Assembly: GCA_047947135.1 (NCBI GenBank)
Contig: CP170457.1
Coordinates: forward strand, 3,658,001-3,722,000
Reading direction: 5' to 3'
Length of the DNA: 64,000 nucleotides
Source of the DNA: Planctobacterium sp047947135
GTDB lineage: Bacteria > Pseudomonadota > Gammaproteobacteria > Enterobacterales > Alteromonadaceae
Shown here piece after piece: positions 1-6,919 of the stretch. Position 1 is the first letter of the stretch; each line of letters opens with the position of its first letter. The notes under the pieces were generated by a model, which was not told the DNA's origin, made no database searches, and worked only from the letters and a program-made list of their open reading frames with translations. The position numbers and the translations under genes were made by a program.

Positions 1-39
1 CAGAGTATCCAGCGTAGACTAAAAGCGCTGCAGCAGTGA
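1..39 (+). CDS. C-terminal end of an upstream gene (partial)
   Basis: Reading from base 1 gives twelve codons, ending in the residues RRLKALQQ, and then a TGA at 37-39. The next gene starts 12 bases later on the same strand, with its GAGG ribosome-binding site just past this stop. This suggests the tail of an upstream gene in the same operon. Twelve codons are too few to identify the product, and chance reading of an open frame cannot be excluded. Confidence 0.3.
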   Translation, partial: QSIQRRLKALQQ

Positions 40-51
40 GGTTAAAGAATA

Positions 52-522
52 ATGGCAGTGTTAGACCTGTTATTAATTATGGCTTGCTTGGGAAGTGGCA
101 TGATGGCAGGCCTGTTCGTTTCATTCTCTACGTTTATGATGACCGCTCTTGGCTCACTTGAAGACTCCAATGGGATAAGAGTGATGCAGGCGATTAATCG
201 ACATATTGTCAGACCCAGCTTTCTAATGGTGTTTCTCGGCACTGCCGCTGCACTATTAGCGGCAAGTTATCTATCTTATGGTACGTCTGAATTTGTCTTT
301 ATTATTTTAGCGACACTGGTGTATGTTTTCGCATGTGTGCTATCCACCATTATCTTTAATGTTCCTCTTAATGACAGGCTTGCAGATTGTGATCCAGAGC
401 ACCTTGAATCTCAGCGATTTTGGCGTGATTATCTGGTTCACTGGACCCGCTGGAACCATCTCAGATCGGTTGCCTGTGTGGTATCAATATTGATACTGGC
501 ATTAACGCTCTTAGGAAGATAA
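52..522 (+). CDS. DUF1772-family four-helix membrane protein
   Basis: A 156-residue integral membrane protein that matches the DUF1772 (anthrone-oxygenase-like) family in length and layout. It has a hydrophobic N-terminal helix with the small-residue run GSGMMAGLFVSFS and two central hydrophobic helices (about 55-75 and 80-103). The family signature region follows (NVPLNDRL, then W-R-Y near WRDYLVHWTRWNHLRS), and then a last helix (139-154). The ATG is preceded by GAGG at 8-9 bases. Family members are often next to small regulators, and the 12-codon tail upstream could be one. The enzymatic role is unproven in bacteria. The gene overlaps the end of the convergent acetyltransferase by 12 bases. 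Confidence 0.8.
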   Translation: MAVLDLLLIMACLGSGMMAGLFVSFSTFMMTALGSLEDSNGIRVMQAINRHIVRPSFLMVFLGTAAALLAASYLSYGTSEFVFIILATLVYVFACVLSTIIFNVPLNDRLADCDPEHLESQRFWRDYLVHWTRWNHLRSVACVVSILILALTLLGR

Positions 523-945
523 TCGTCCATTTGGATCTGTCCTCATAAGCTTTACGCCTCCTACTTCATCAGAAAAACCGTGTTTCTGATAAAACGGCAT
601 CATCTCCGGCAAACAATACAACTCAAAGCTAACGACATTTTTCAAGCTGCCATGGGTTATTATCAGATGAAGCAGCTTATCGCCCAGACCTGTACTTCGG
701 GCCTCTTTTGCGACTATGACGTCAAAAATAATTGCTTTAAAAGTGTAATCCGTAAGCACTCGCGCATAAGCAAGCAGCGAATCCTGTTGGTCAACTATAC
801 CAATATTGACCTGCGAGCCATTTAAACACTTTTTTGTCTCTTCCAGTGTTCGCCCTTTGGTCCACCACTCCATCTGATACAGGGCGTTTAATTCCGCTAT
901 ATGCTTGTCACTGAATTGGTAAATTACTTCATGTTTTATTGGCAT
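511..945 (-). CDS. GNAT family N-acetyltransferase
   Basis: A 144-residue single-domain GNAT acetyltransferase, which would move an acetyl group from acetyl-CoA to an unidentified amine. The acetyl-CoA binding segment is visible in VAKEARSTGLGDKLL (about residues 79-93), the usual Q/RxxGxG/A pattern with R-S-T-G-L-G. The family's C-terminal strand and 'YxKxGF' element appear as FYQKHGFSDE. It stands alone on the minus strand between two unrelated genes, so the substrate cannot be inferred. Its 3' end overlaps the convergent DUF1772 gene. Confidence 0.8.
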   Translation of the reverse strand: MPIKHEVIYQFSDKHIAELNALYQMEWWTKGRTLEETKKCLNGSQVNIGIVDQQDSLLAYARVLTDYTFKAIIFDVIVAKEARSTGLGDKLLHLIITHGSLKNVVSFELYCLPEMMPFYQKHGFSDEVGGVKLMRTDPNGRLSS

Positions 946-966
946 TGATAAGTAGCCATTCCACAG

Positions 967-1650
967 TTACCAGTTTATCGCCGTTCTTTCTCGGAAAAAC
1001 TGCCCTGTTGGGCCTTCACTCGCCAGTGTAGCCAGCCAGATTGCTGTATCAGCACCCTGCTCTGGTGTTTTAGGTGCCTCTTTGCCACCCATCCGAGTAT
1101 GCACCCAGCCTGGACACATGGCATTAATCTTAATATCTCCTTCGACCTGCTTTGCTGCGTTAATGGTGATCGCATTTAGCGCCGCTTTTGATGCGGCATA
1201 GGCGATTGGCCCTTCCATGCCCTCATAAAACGAGCCCCAACCGGAAGATAGGTTAACAATACGGCCAAAACCGCCTTTCTGCATACCAGGTAATAGCAAC
1301 TGCATTAATTCCAGCGCTGCGAACGTGTTTACCTGAAAGCTCTGCATCACATCAGTGATGGCCACTTCCGCTAATGGCTCAGCTATCAATATACCCGCGT
1401 TATTCACTAAAATATCGATATCACCAAACTCTGCCTGAATAGTGGATATCTGCGCTGCAATGTTACGTTGTTCTGACAAGTCCAGCTTCACAGCGGATAT
1501 ATTTTCCAGGCCTGTCAGCTTAGCCGCTTCCTGAGCGTCTTCCTTGCGCCTTGCAGCAAGGAGTACATTCACTCCAAGACTGGCCAGCCCTTTGACTATC
1601 TCAAAACCTATGCCCCTGTTACCACCAGTTACCAGTGCTGTTTTTGCCAC
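967..1650 (-). CDS. Short-chain dehydrogenase/reductase (SDR)
   Basis: A classical SDR of 228 residues, predicted to be a cytoplasmic NAD(P)-dependent oxidoreductase. The cofactor motif TGGNRGIG lies at residues 7-14, NNAG near 80, and the catalytic Ser and Tyr-Lys are in NLSSGWGS and YAASK (about 128 and 147-151). The start chosen is the GTG at 1650, because AGGA lies 9 bases upstream and the nucleotide-binding strand begins at once (AKTALVTGG). An ATG 12 codons further upstream (1686) is also in frame but adds a tail unlike the family. The substrate is unknown. Confidence 0.85.
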   Translation of the reverse strand: MAKTALVTGGNRGIGFEIVKGLASLGVNVLLAARRKEDAQEAAKLTGLENISAVKLDLSEQRNIAAQISTIQAEFGDIDILVNNAGILIAEPLAEVAITDVMQSFQVNTFAALELMQLLLPGMQKGGFGRIVNLSSGWGSFYEGMEGPIAYAASKAALNAITINAAKQVEGDIKINAMCPGWVHTRMGGKEAPKTPEQGADTAIWLATLASEGPTGQFFRERTAINW

Positions 1651-1727
1651 AATACATTTCCTGCTTAGTTGCAATACCTTTATCAATATTCTTGATGATA
1701 GATCACTTATTAAGTCGCGATAAAGTG

Positions 1728-2588
1728 CTATTCAGTTTTACGCAGATACATGTCACCACTGTAGCTGTTCAGTGTCAAAGCTTGATTGCCACCATTAATC
1801 TGGGTACTTAACTGTGCCCCTAAAACAATTTTTTGTTTATCACGACGATTATCTTTATCTACGCTGTCGACCGGGGTAAATTCACTTTCCAACCCAGATA
1901 GAATTTCTCCCTGATAGTTGCGCAGGTTTAATTTCATCGCGACATTTCGACTGAGTGTGACATCAATATCACCGCTAAATGTGGTGAAGGAAGAAGGCGA
2001 ACTTTCATCAAATGACGCAAAAGAAGCAATGATATCATGTCCATGAGTTTCAGCGACAACCGGGCCATGGATATTGATAAATTCGATATTACCCCGCCAG
2101 GTTTGCACCTCAATTGCTCCGGAAATGTTTTCTAATTTAGCGAAATCACCATCGTGCAAGTCGACTTCGACTTGCGCAGATTGTGGGATTTGCACGACCA
2201 GTGTTACGTTGTAACTTCCTCTCTCACTCTCGATCTCCACTCGGTTGTTCTGTTCTTCAATTTCCAGATTAAGTGCCACATTTTTCACTGGCTTTAACCC
2301 TTCCATGGAACGTTTCGGTTTATCCAGATCCATGACTTTGGGGCCGTTATGATGATGTTTTTTTCTTTCTTTTACCTGAGCTTCAGTTAAGGGACTTAAC
2401 AATGCGGTTATTTCCACCGTCTTGCCTTCATAGCCGATGATATGGATGGAACCATTGTGCATTTCCACATCCAGATACACTGGTTGACTGGGATCAGATA
2501 ATGACAAGCTGTACTTTTTCTCCTGTGGTGCCGCATGTAGCGGCGCCGACAGCAAAATGATGAGTCCTAACAATCCTGTATATTTCAT
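1728..2588 (-). CDS. DUF4097-like beta-repeat surface protein
   Basis: A secreted or periplasmic protein of 286 residues. The start at 2588 begins a signal peptide (MKYTGLLGLIILLSAPLHA) and has AGGAG 6-7 bases upstream; frame upstream of it overlaps the preceding gene and is not used. After a charged segment with a short histidine run (KKHHHN, near residue 74) come regularly spaced short beta-strand repeats of the type 'V.V.T..GNI.....G.V...T..G.I', typical of DUF4097/putative adhesin beta-helix proteins. It is the third gene of an operon behind an ECF sigma factor and its membrane regulator, with a 13-base gap, so it is probably a target or output of that envelope-sensing circuit. The exact role is unknown. 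Confidence 0.7.
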   Translation of the reverse strand: MKYTGLLGLIILLSAPLHAAPQEKKYSLSLSDPSQPVYLDVEMHNGSIHIIGYEGKTVEITALLSPLTEAQVKERKKHHHNGPKVMDLDKPKRSMEGLKPVKNVALNLEIEEQNNRVEIESERGSYNVTLVVQIPQSAQVEVDLHDGDFAKLENISGAIEVQTWRGNIEFINIHGPVVAETHGHDIIASFASFDESSPSSFTTFSGDIDVTLSRNVAMKLNLRNYQGEILSGLESEFTPVDSVDKDNRRDKQKIVLGAQLSTQINGGNQALTLNSYSGDMYLRKTE

Positions 2589-2601
2589 GATTTTTCTCCT
2601 G

Positions 2602-3435
2602 TTACGCCCGGGTAAAGGCTTGTAATTCGTCAACAATTTGCAGCACTTCATCAGAAAGTGCATTTGATTGTGTTTGCAGATGCTCAAAAACGTCCTGTTG
2701 CATCGCTTGGTTGCCTTTATTGGCCACCAGTCGACATAGTTCCATCTGAACCAGCGGGTTAGTTTCATTAAGAATAATGTCGATAAACTTATGCGCATCA
2801 GTGAATAATCCCGGCGATGCTTTCAAGGTTTCAATAATGGCCAGTCTTACCGATACGGATTTGTCGGTAGACAGCATATCCACCAGCACATTCACTAGTT
2901 GCGGGTCCTGCAAATTGGTTTCTCGTGAATACACCAAGCCATTCAGTCGCTCTGAAGCAGACGGCTTCTGCAGCATCGAAATTGCGACCATTGTGCTAAG
3001 TGACGATACATCTGCCTGTAACTGTTTTATGCCATTGCTTGCACTATCGGTTTGAATGGCTGTTTTGTGCATATCACTACTCCAGAAGCCCAATACAAAG
3101 CACAACACCAGAGCCGTGGCCTGATAGCCAGGATTAAGCGCCAGCCATGCCAAAAACTTGCTTATCAAAGAGGCAGATTGCGGTGCTATTTTTTTGTTTG
3201 TAGCCTCAGCGCTGGCCAACATTTGATAAAAGTCCTTGCGTAAATTCTCTGATGGCTGCTTATCCGGAAACGCTTGAGTCAGCCAAAATGCCTCAATAAA
3301 TTGCAGTTCGGCTTGCAGTTCCTCATTCGATTGCAAATAAGCTTCCAGATCCAATCTGAGTGGCTCCTCTGACCGCCCTTGCAGCTGCGACAGCTTCCAA
3401 TCAATGATTAGATGATGTTTATTCTGCTCAGTCAT
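2602..3435 (-). CDS. Putative membrane anti-sigma factor with HEAT-like repeats
   Basis: A 277-residue protein with a cytosolic N-terminal region (1-100), one transmembrane helix (about 103-120, ATALVLCFVLGFW), and a C-terminal extracytoplasmic region (about 155-277) made of HEAT-like helical repeats (LVDMLSTDKSVSVRLAIIETL, VQMELCRLVANKG). Its start overlaps the stop of the upstream ECF sigma factor by 4 bases (ATGA), the usual arrangement for a sigma/anti-sigma pair. No zinc-binding HxxxCxxC motif of ZAS anti-sigma factors is seen, so the assignment rests on gene order, topology and the acidic N-terminus (LRLDLEAYLQSNEELQAEL). It could instead be a co-regulated HEAT sensor. Confidence 0.65.
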   Translation of the reverse strand: MTEQNKHHLIIDWKLSQLQGRSEEPLRLDLEAYLQSNEELQAELQFIEAFWLTQAFPDKQPSENLRKDFYQMLASAEATNKKIAPQSASLISKFLAWLALNPGYQATALVLCFVLGFWSSDMHKTAIQTDSASNGIKQLQADVSSLSTMVAISMLQKPSASERLNGLVYSRETNLQDPQLVNVLVDMLSTDKSVSVRLAIIETLKASPGLFTDAHKFIDIILNETNPLVQMELCRLVANKGNQAMQQDVFEHLQTQSNALSDEVLQIVDELQAFTRA

Positions 3436-3980
3436 GACTGCTCTCCCAACAACTGTTGATAGGTATCCTTTAAAAGGCCTACGGCTTTCCTCATCCGGGA
3501 TTTCAGGGTGTTAAGGTTGCATGCTGTCATTGCCGCAATTTCTTCATAGTTAAGTTGCTGAAACCGACTTAGAATCAATAGGTCCCGGTATTCACCGTTC
3601 ATCGTGGTTAATGCTTTGTGAAACAGCTGATCACTTTGTTGATCCTGTAAAGTCCCCTCCAGACTAGCACCGTGCATATTTTCGACGTGCTCCGTATCAT
3701 GAGACTCGTGACGATTTTGCGATTTCCTGTATTGATCTGCCATAGTATTTCTCGCTATCCCATAAAGCCAACCTCGAAAACTTCCCCTGCCCTGATAACT
3801 GCTTCGATAGGCCAGTACTTTGATAAAGGTTTCCTGTACTAAATCCTCGGCAATAGCATTGCTGTTTCCGTGCCTTAGAAAATAATTAAAAAGTGCGACA
3901 TGGTATTTTTCAAATAGTGGCGCAAGCATATTAACTTGCCCTTTTTGCACCATGGACATTAACTGGTGATCGTCCGTCAC
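3432..3980 (-). CDS. ECF-type RNA polymerase sigma factor
   Basis: A 182-residue sigma-70 family group 4 (ECF) factor. Region 2 is clear at about residues 20-95 (YHVALFNYFLRHG, then AEDLVQETFIKVL and GWLYGIARNTMADQYRK), and region 4 with its helix-turn-helix at about 125-175 (LLILSRFQQLNYEEIAAMTACN...LKSRMRKAV). The linker between them carries several histidines (RHESHDTEHVENMH). It is the first gene of a three-gene operon with a membrane regulator and a DUF4097-like exported protein, which suggests an envelope or surface signal. No target promoter was identified upstream. Confidence 0.9.
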   Translation of the reverse strand: MTDDHQLMSMVQKGQVNMLAPLFEKYHVALFNYFLRHGNSNAIAEDLVQETFIKVLAYRSSYQGRGSFRGWLYGIARNTMADQYRKSQNRHESHDTEHVENMHGASLEGTLQDQQSDQLFHKALTTMNGEYRDLLILSRFQQLNYEEIAAMTACNLNTLKSRMRKAVGLLKDTYQQLLGEQS

Positions 3981-4504
3981 ATTTTGATCCCGTTATAATT
4001 AAAGGTTATACCCTAAAGAACCCGGCAACATCATGTTGTTACTGTTCTTACTTCTATGTACCGGATTACATTAAGAAAAGTTGATGATAATGAAAAATAT
4101 TTTGTAATGCTGAATAAAAACAATGTCGGAGAGGTGAATCTGAAGAATAGATTATCCTTAAAACGTCAGTTGAATGCATCACGAGAACGCTTATCACGCA
4201 GAAATTTAACAATACTTTATAAATTACATCCATGTAAAACAGCCTGCGAGCTATTCGAGATGTTTAAATCTGTTCCTACAGATTTGTGGGTTATTTGACC
4301 CGAAAACAGTATCACCCATACGGTGAAGACAAGCGTTCCATATTATCGTTAACGATCATGAAGAAAAAAAGCCAGGATTCAGCTGATATCATCCACTCAT
4401 TCCGAGGTAATCCAGGAGGCTATTAACCAATACAATGGGAATTTAGTGTACAGATATATCTTGCTTCATGTGGGACGCAGTCAAGCGCCTATACAAATTT
4501 CCTA
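3981..4504. other. Gene-poor stretch with one weak reading frame
   Basis: No convincing gene is present between the sigma factor and vapC. An open frame of 80 codons runs from 4056 to 4298 on the plus strand; it is Lys/Arg/Leu-rich, has no good ribosome-binding site and resembles nothing I know, so it is not called. The rest is AT-rich without a clear hairpin. Confidence 0.4.
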
Positions 4505-4909
4505 TCACTCAATATCTAACCAGTTTTCAACTCTAAGGCCGTCCACTCGCTTAAATTCTCTAACGTTGTTAGTGACAACAACTAAACCATGCGCTCTAGC
4601 ATGTCCTGCTATCATCATATCGTATGCGCCTATAATATTACCCGACTTTTCCAGCTCGGATTTGACCTGTCCAAATTGTTTTGCAGCGTCCTTATCAAAC
4701 GGTAATATTTCAAGCCTCGCTCCAAAACCTTCAATATCAGCAAGATTTCTAGCAGGATTAGAGGACTTTTCAGCACCGCAAACAAGTTCCCCCCATGTCA
4801 CCGCCGAAATACCTAATTGCCCTATATTTGCATTAAATAACCGTTTCACATGCAAAGGTTTTCTCTTCACTACATAGATGCATGTGTCCGTGTCTAGCAT
4901 ATACTTCAT
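4505..4909 (-). CDS. vapC: VapC-type PIN-domain toxin ribonuclease
   Basis: A 134-residue PIN-domain endoribonuclease of the VapC/MvpT type, which in characterised relatives cleaves initiator tRNA-fMet. The acidic metal ligands are visible in order: Asp in MLDTDTCIYV, Glu in WGELVCG, and the Asp pair of GAYDMMIAGHA, followed by the family strand GLVVVTNNVREF. The ATG directly follows the stop of the antitoxin gene (TAA-ATG), the tight coupling typical of vapBC. All active-site positions are intact, so the toxin is probably functional. Confidence 0.9.
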   Translation of the reverse strand: MKYMLDTDTCIYVVKRKPLHVKRLFNANIGQLGISAVTWGELVCGAEKSSNPARNLADIEGFGARLEILPFDKDAAKQFGQVKSELEKSGNIIGAYDMMIAGHARAHGLVVVTNNVREFKRVDGLRVENWLDIE

Positions 4910-5149
4910 TTACAATGATTCTCTTTCCTGGGCTTTTGGTTGTTCCCTTTCCTCCATGAAGTCATCAGTGACACCAGAAGATGCAAACCAATCATCCCAT
5001 GCTGTACCAGCAGGAGAGATGATTCGCTTATTACCAATAGATACAATATCAACTTCTTTGACATCTTCAGGAAATGCCACTGGCTTAGGCAATCTTACTG
5101 CCTGTGACTTATTAGACTTAAAAACTGTTGTTTGAACTGTAGTCGCCAT
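4910..5149 (-). CDS. vapB: VapB-type antitoxin
   Basis: A 79-residue antitoxin with an N-terminal AbrB/SpoVT-like DNA-binding swapped hairpin (TVFKSNKSQAVRLPK, the classic 'F.nnrSQAvRlPk' motif) and an acidic C-terminal arm that would wrap the VapC active site (DDWFASSGVTDDFMEEREQ). The start is the ATG at 5149; open frame upstream runs into the promoter. Translation is coupled to vapC. Autoregulation through the GTATATAC repeats just upstream is expected from family knowledge. Confidence 0.9.
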   Translation of the reverse strand: MATTVQTTVFKSNKSQAVRLPKPVAFPEDVKEVDIVSIGNKRIISPAGTAWDDWFASSGVTDDFMEEREQPKAQERESL

Positions 5150-5160
5150 ACCACTCTCAC

Positions 5161-5183
5161 GTATATACACCTTGTATATACAC
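5161..5183 (-). promoter_or_regulatory. Probable VapB/VapBC operator: two GTATATAC palindromes
   Basis: The 10-mer GTATATACAC occurs twice as a direct repeat (5161-5170 and 5174-5183), 13 bases apart. Each copy contains the perfect 8-base palindrome GTATATAC. They lie 12-35 bases upstream of the vapB start, where autoregulatory antitoxins bind. A weaker relative (GTATAT) lies at 5199-5204. Confidence 0.6.
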
Positions 5184-5234
5184 AGTAGCGAACTCCATGT
5201 ATATGTCAATGGGATATACCATAGAAATACAAAT

Positions 5235-5253
5235 AAAAACCGCTTATCAGCGG
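5235..5253 (-). terminator. Possible intrinsic terminator
   Basis: On the minus strand a stem CCGCT/AGCGG with loop GATA is followed by TTTTTATTT. It lies upstream of vapB and would stop transcripts reading through from the ArsR operon. The stem is only 5 base pairs. Confidence 0.4.
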
Positions 5254-5560
5254 CAGTAACAAAAAGTTTCCTATTTTAATCAGCACCTGACCTAATGACG
5301 GGTGAATCGGGATAATCTTTTCGGAAACGCCTGTAATCTTTTGTACCGTAACGGATCGTTTCGCCCCATATTGTTCTTGATCAGAACATCGTGAAGCTCA
5401 CTTGACTCTATTATCCTAGCTTCTATAAGCGCAATACTTACTAACAATTGCGTTAAAGTTAGTACATTAATTATTTAATTGAGCCACAGGCGAGAGATAT
5501 ATTGGCTTGGTAAGAAACGTTCGCAGTAATTTTCAACTGAGGTTTAATGGAGTATTACCA
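5254..5560. other. Spacer with a possible gene remnant
   Basis: A minus-strand frame (5292-5474, 60 codons) is open without an ATG or a ribosome-binding site and ends with a basic tail (RYKRLQAFPKRLSRFTRH then TAG). Its composition looks protein-like, so it may be the 3' remnant of a lost gene, but I do not recognise it. Nothing else is apparent. Confidence 0.25.
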
Positions 5561-5890
5561 TTACTGACTACAGTACATGCGATGCAGCACCGTAATCACT
5601 TCTACCACCTCTTCACTATCAAGAGAGTAGAATATTGTTTGCGCTTCTCTTCTGGTTTTGACAAACCGTTCCGTGCGTAGCCAGGCTAAATGCTGCGACA
5701 GGGTCGATTGCGGAATAGAGATGCGCTCATTGATTTCAGAGACCGACAGCTCTCCTTCCTGCAAGAGACAAAGTATCATCAAACGATGTCTGTTTGACAG
5801 GGCTTTCATTAACGCTACGGCCTGATTAATGTTCTCATCTAATCCGGCAAAGTCATCTAACTCTGCCGTAATATCTTCATTTTCGTTCAA
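5561..5890 (-). CDS. ArsR/SmtB-family repressor, BigR/SqrR-like
   Basis: A 109-residue winged-helix repressor of the ArsR family. The recognition region is SVSEINERISIPQSTLSQHLAWL (about 53-75). Two cysteines, C41 (in MILCLLQEG) and C107 (in the C-terminal YCSQ), fall at the positions of the redox pair of BigR/SqrR, which senses persulfides by forming a disulfide or polysulfide bridge. It is the last gene of an operon with two sulfur permease halves and overlaps the preceding gene by 14 bases. It is therefore probably a persulfide sensor repressing its own operon through the palindrome at 6761-6781. Confidence 0.85.
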   Translation of the reverse strand: MNENEDITAELDDFAGLDENINQAVALMKALSNRHRLMILCLLQEGELSVSEINERISIPQSTLSQHLAWLRTERFVKTRREAQTIFYSLDSEEVVEVITVLHRMYCSQ

Positions 5891-6311
5891 ACTTAATGCT
5901 ACCGCTGCTTAACAAACCCAATATCATCGTTGCTACAAATACGTAGAGATTAATATTTCCACTGACCAGATTAGCAATGGCCGGTCCAGGACATATACCG
6001 GCAATTCCCCATCCCAGTCCGAATAAGGATGACCCAATCAATAATTGATAGTCAACATCTTTTCGAGTAGGCAGGTGAAACTGCTCTGCAAAAAGGGGTT
6101 TGGACTGATTTCTGGCCACCAACCAATAACCACTGGCATAAACCGCCATTGCTCCAATCATGACAAGTAGCAGACTGCCATCCCATTCTCCCACAATATT
6201 CAGAAAACCGAGTACTTTTTGAGGATGCAGCATTTGAGAAAAAGACAAACCGAAACCAAACACTATACCTGCAATAAGACTAATAACGCCGGATAAGAAA
6301 TAGGCTTTCAT
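5877..6311 (-). CDS. YeeE/YedE-type sulfur permease half (DUF6691)
   Basis: A 144-residue membrane protein with four hydrophobic helices and the YeeE/YedE signature GWGIAGICPGPAI (about 105-117), with a conserved Cys thought to handle thiosulfate or sulfide-type sulfur. It is a half-size protein; the other half is encoded directly upstream, and the two genes share one base (stop of one at the start of the other, 6311). The ArsR regulator follows with overlap. Together they would form one inner-membrane sulfur importer. The exact substrate is inferred from the family and the persulfide-type regulator. Confidence 0.85.
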   Translation of the reverse strand: MKAYFLSGVISLIAGIVFGFGLSFSQMLHPQKVLGFLNIVGEWDGSLLLVMIGAMAVYASGYWLVARNQSKPLFAEQFHLPTRKDVDYQLLIGSSLFGLGWGIAGICPGPAIANLVSGNINLYVFVATMILGLLSSGSIKFERK

Positions 6312-6745
6312 TATTGTCCTCCTGCCATACCATGAAATAAGCTGGCGGTAATAACCGCAACTAACATAAAGACGATAACAGCAATGATTGACCTTGCTGA
6401 CAGTCTGGACACACCACAGACGCCATGGCCACTAGTGCAGCCAGAACCAATGCCCGTACCCAGTCCAACCAATAATCCGGCGATAGCGTACCAGATTGTG
6501 GAGAGTTCGAAGTGCGGCGCATAAGGTGCCAATCCGGTGTTTTGCGCTGTAATTTGATAGACGAATACGCCACCAGCAAGACCGAACAAGAAACTCAATC
6601 GCCAAATTCGCCCGTCAGCGACGTTAATAGCCTGAAGAAGAATACCTGATACTCCAGTGATCCGCCCCAATCCAAGGAGCATGACCAAGCTGGCGGCTCC
6701 GAGTAGCGCACCACCAAATAACGAAGGAAACCAAAATTCAAACAT
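6311..6745 (-). CDS. YeeE/YedE-type sulfur permease half
   Basis: A 144-residue membrane protein with helices at both ends and the diagnostic SGCTSGHGVCG motif (about residues 101-111), which carries the conserved Cys residues of the YeeE/YedE family. The ATG at 6745 is preferred over the GTG two codons upstream, because AAGG is spaced 8 bases from it. It is the first gene of the operon permease-permease-ArsR and partners with the downstream DUF6691 half. Confidence 0.85.
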   Translation of the reverse strand: MFEFWFPSLFGGALLGAASLVMLLGLGRITGVSGILLQAINVADGRIWRLSFLFGLAGGVFVYQITAQNTGLAPYAPHFELSTIWYAIAGLLVGLGTGIGSGCTSGHGVCGVSRLSARSIIAVIVFMLVAVITASLFHGMAGGQ

Positions 6746-6760
6746 TATCACAACCTTATT

Positions 6761-6781
6761 TCGTATATTTACGATATACGA
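6761..6781 (-). promoter_or_regulatory. Operator palindrome for the BigR-like repressor
   Basis: A perfect dyad, TCGTATAT-TTACG-ATATACGA, with 8-base arms and a 5-base centre, lies 16 bases upstream of the first permease gene. AT-rich TATAT half-sites and the position over the promoter agree with BigR/YgaV-type ArsR boxes. It is very likely the site through which the ArsR protein controls this operon. Confidence 0.7.
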
Positions 6782-6867
6782 TAATGCAAATTCACTGAGA
6801 TGTAAATCTTACGGCCGCCACACGGGGTAAAAATGACAATCTGGTATTTTTTTGCAAAGAACCTAAC

Positions 6868-6890
6868 AAAAATGCCACCCGAAGGTGGCA
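6868..6890 (-). terminator. Intrinsic terminator of the prfB-lysS operon
   Basis: On the minus strand the stem TGCCACC/GGTGGCA with the stable tetraloop TTCG is followed by TTTTTG. It lies 30 bases past the lysS stop. Confidence 0.85.
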
Positions 6891-6919
6891 TCGTGAACGC
6901 AGTACAATCTTTGTAGAGC

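Noticed and set aside
4056..4298. An 80-codon plus-strand gene
   Set aside because: No ribosome-binding site, no recognisable family and a composition close to random AT-rich sequence.
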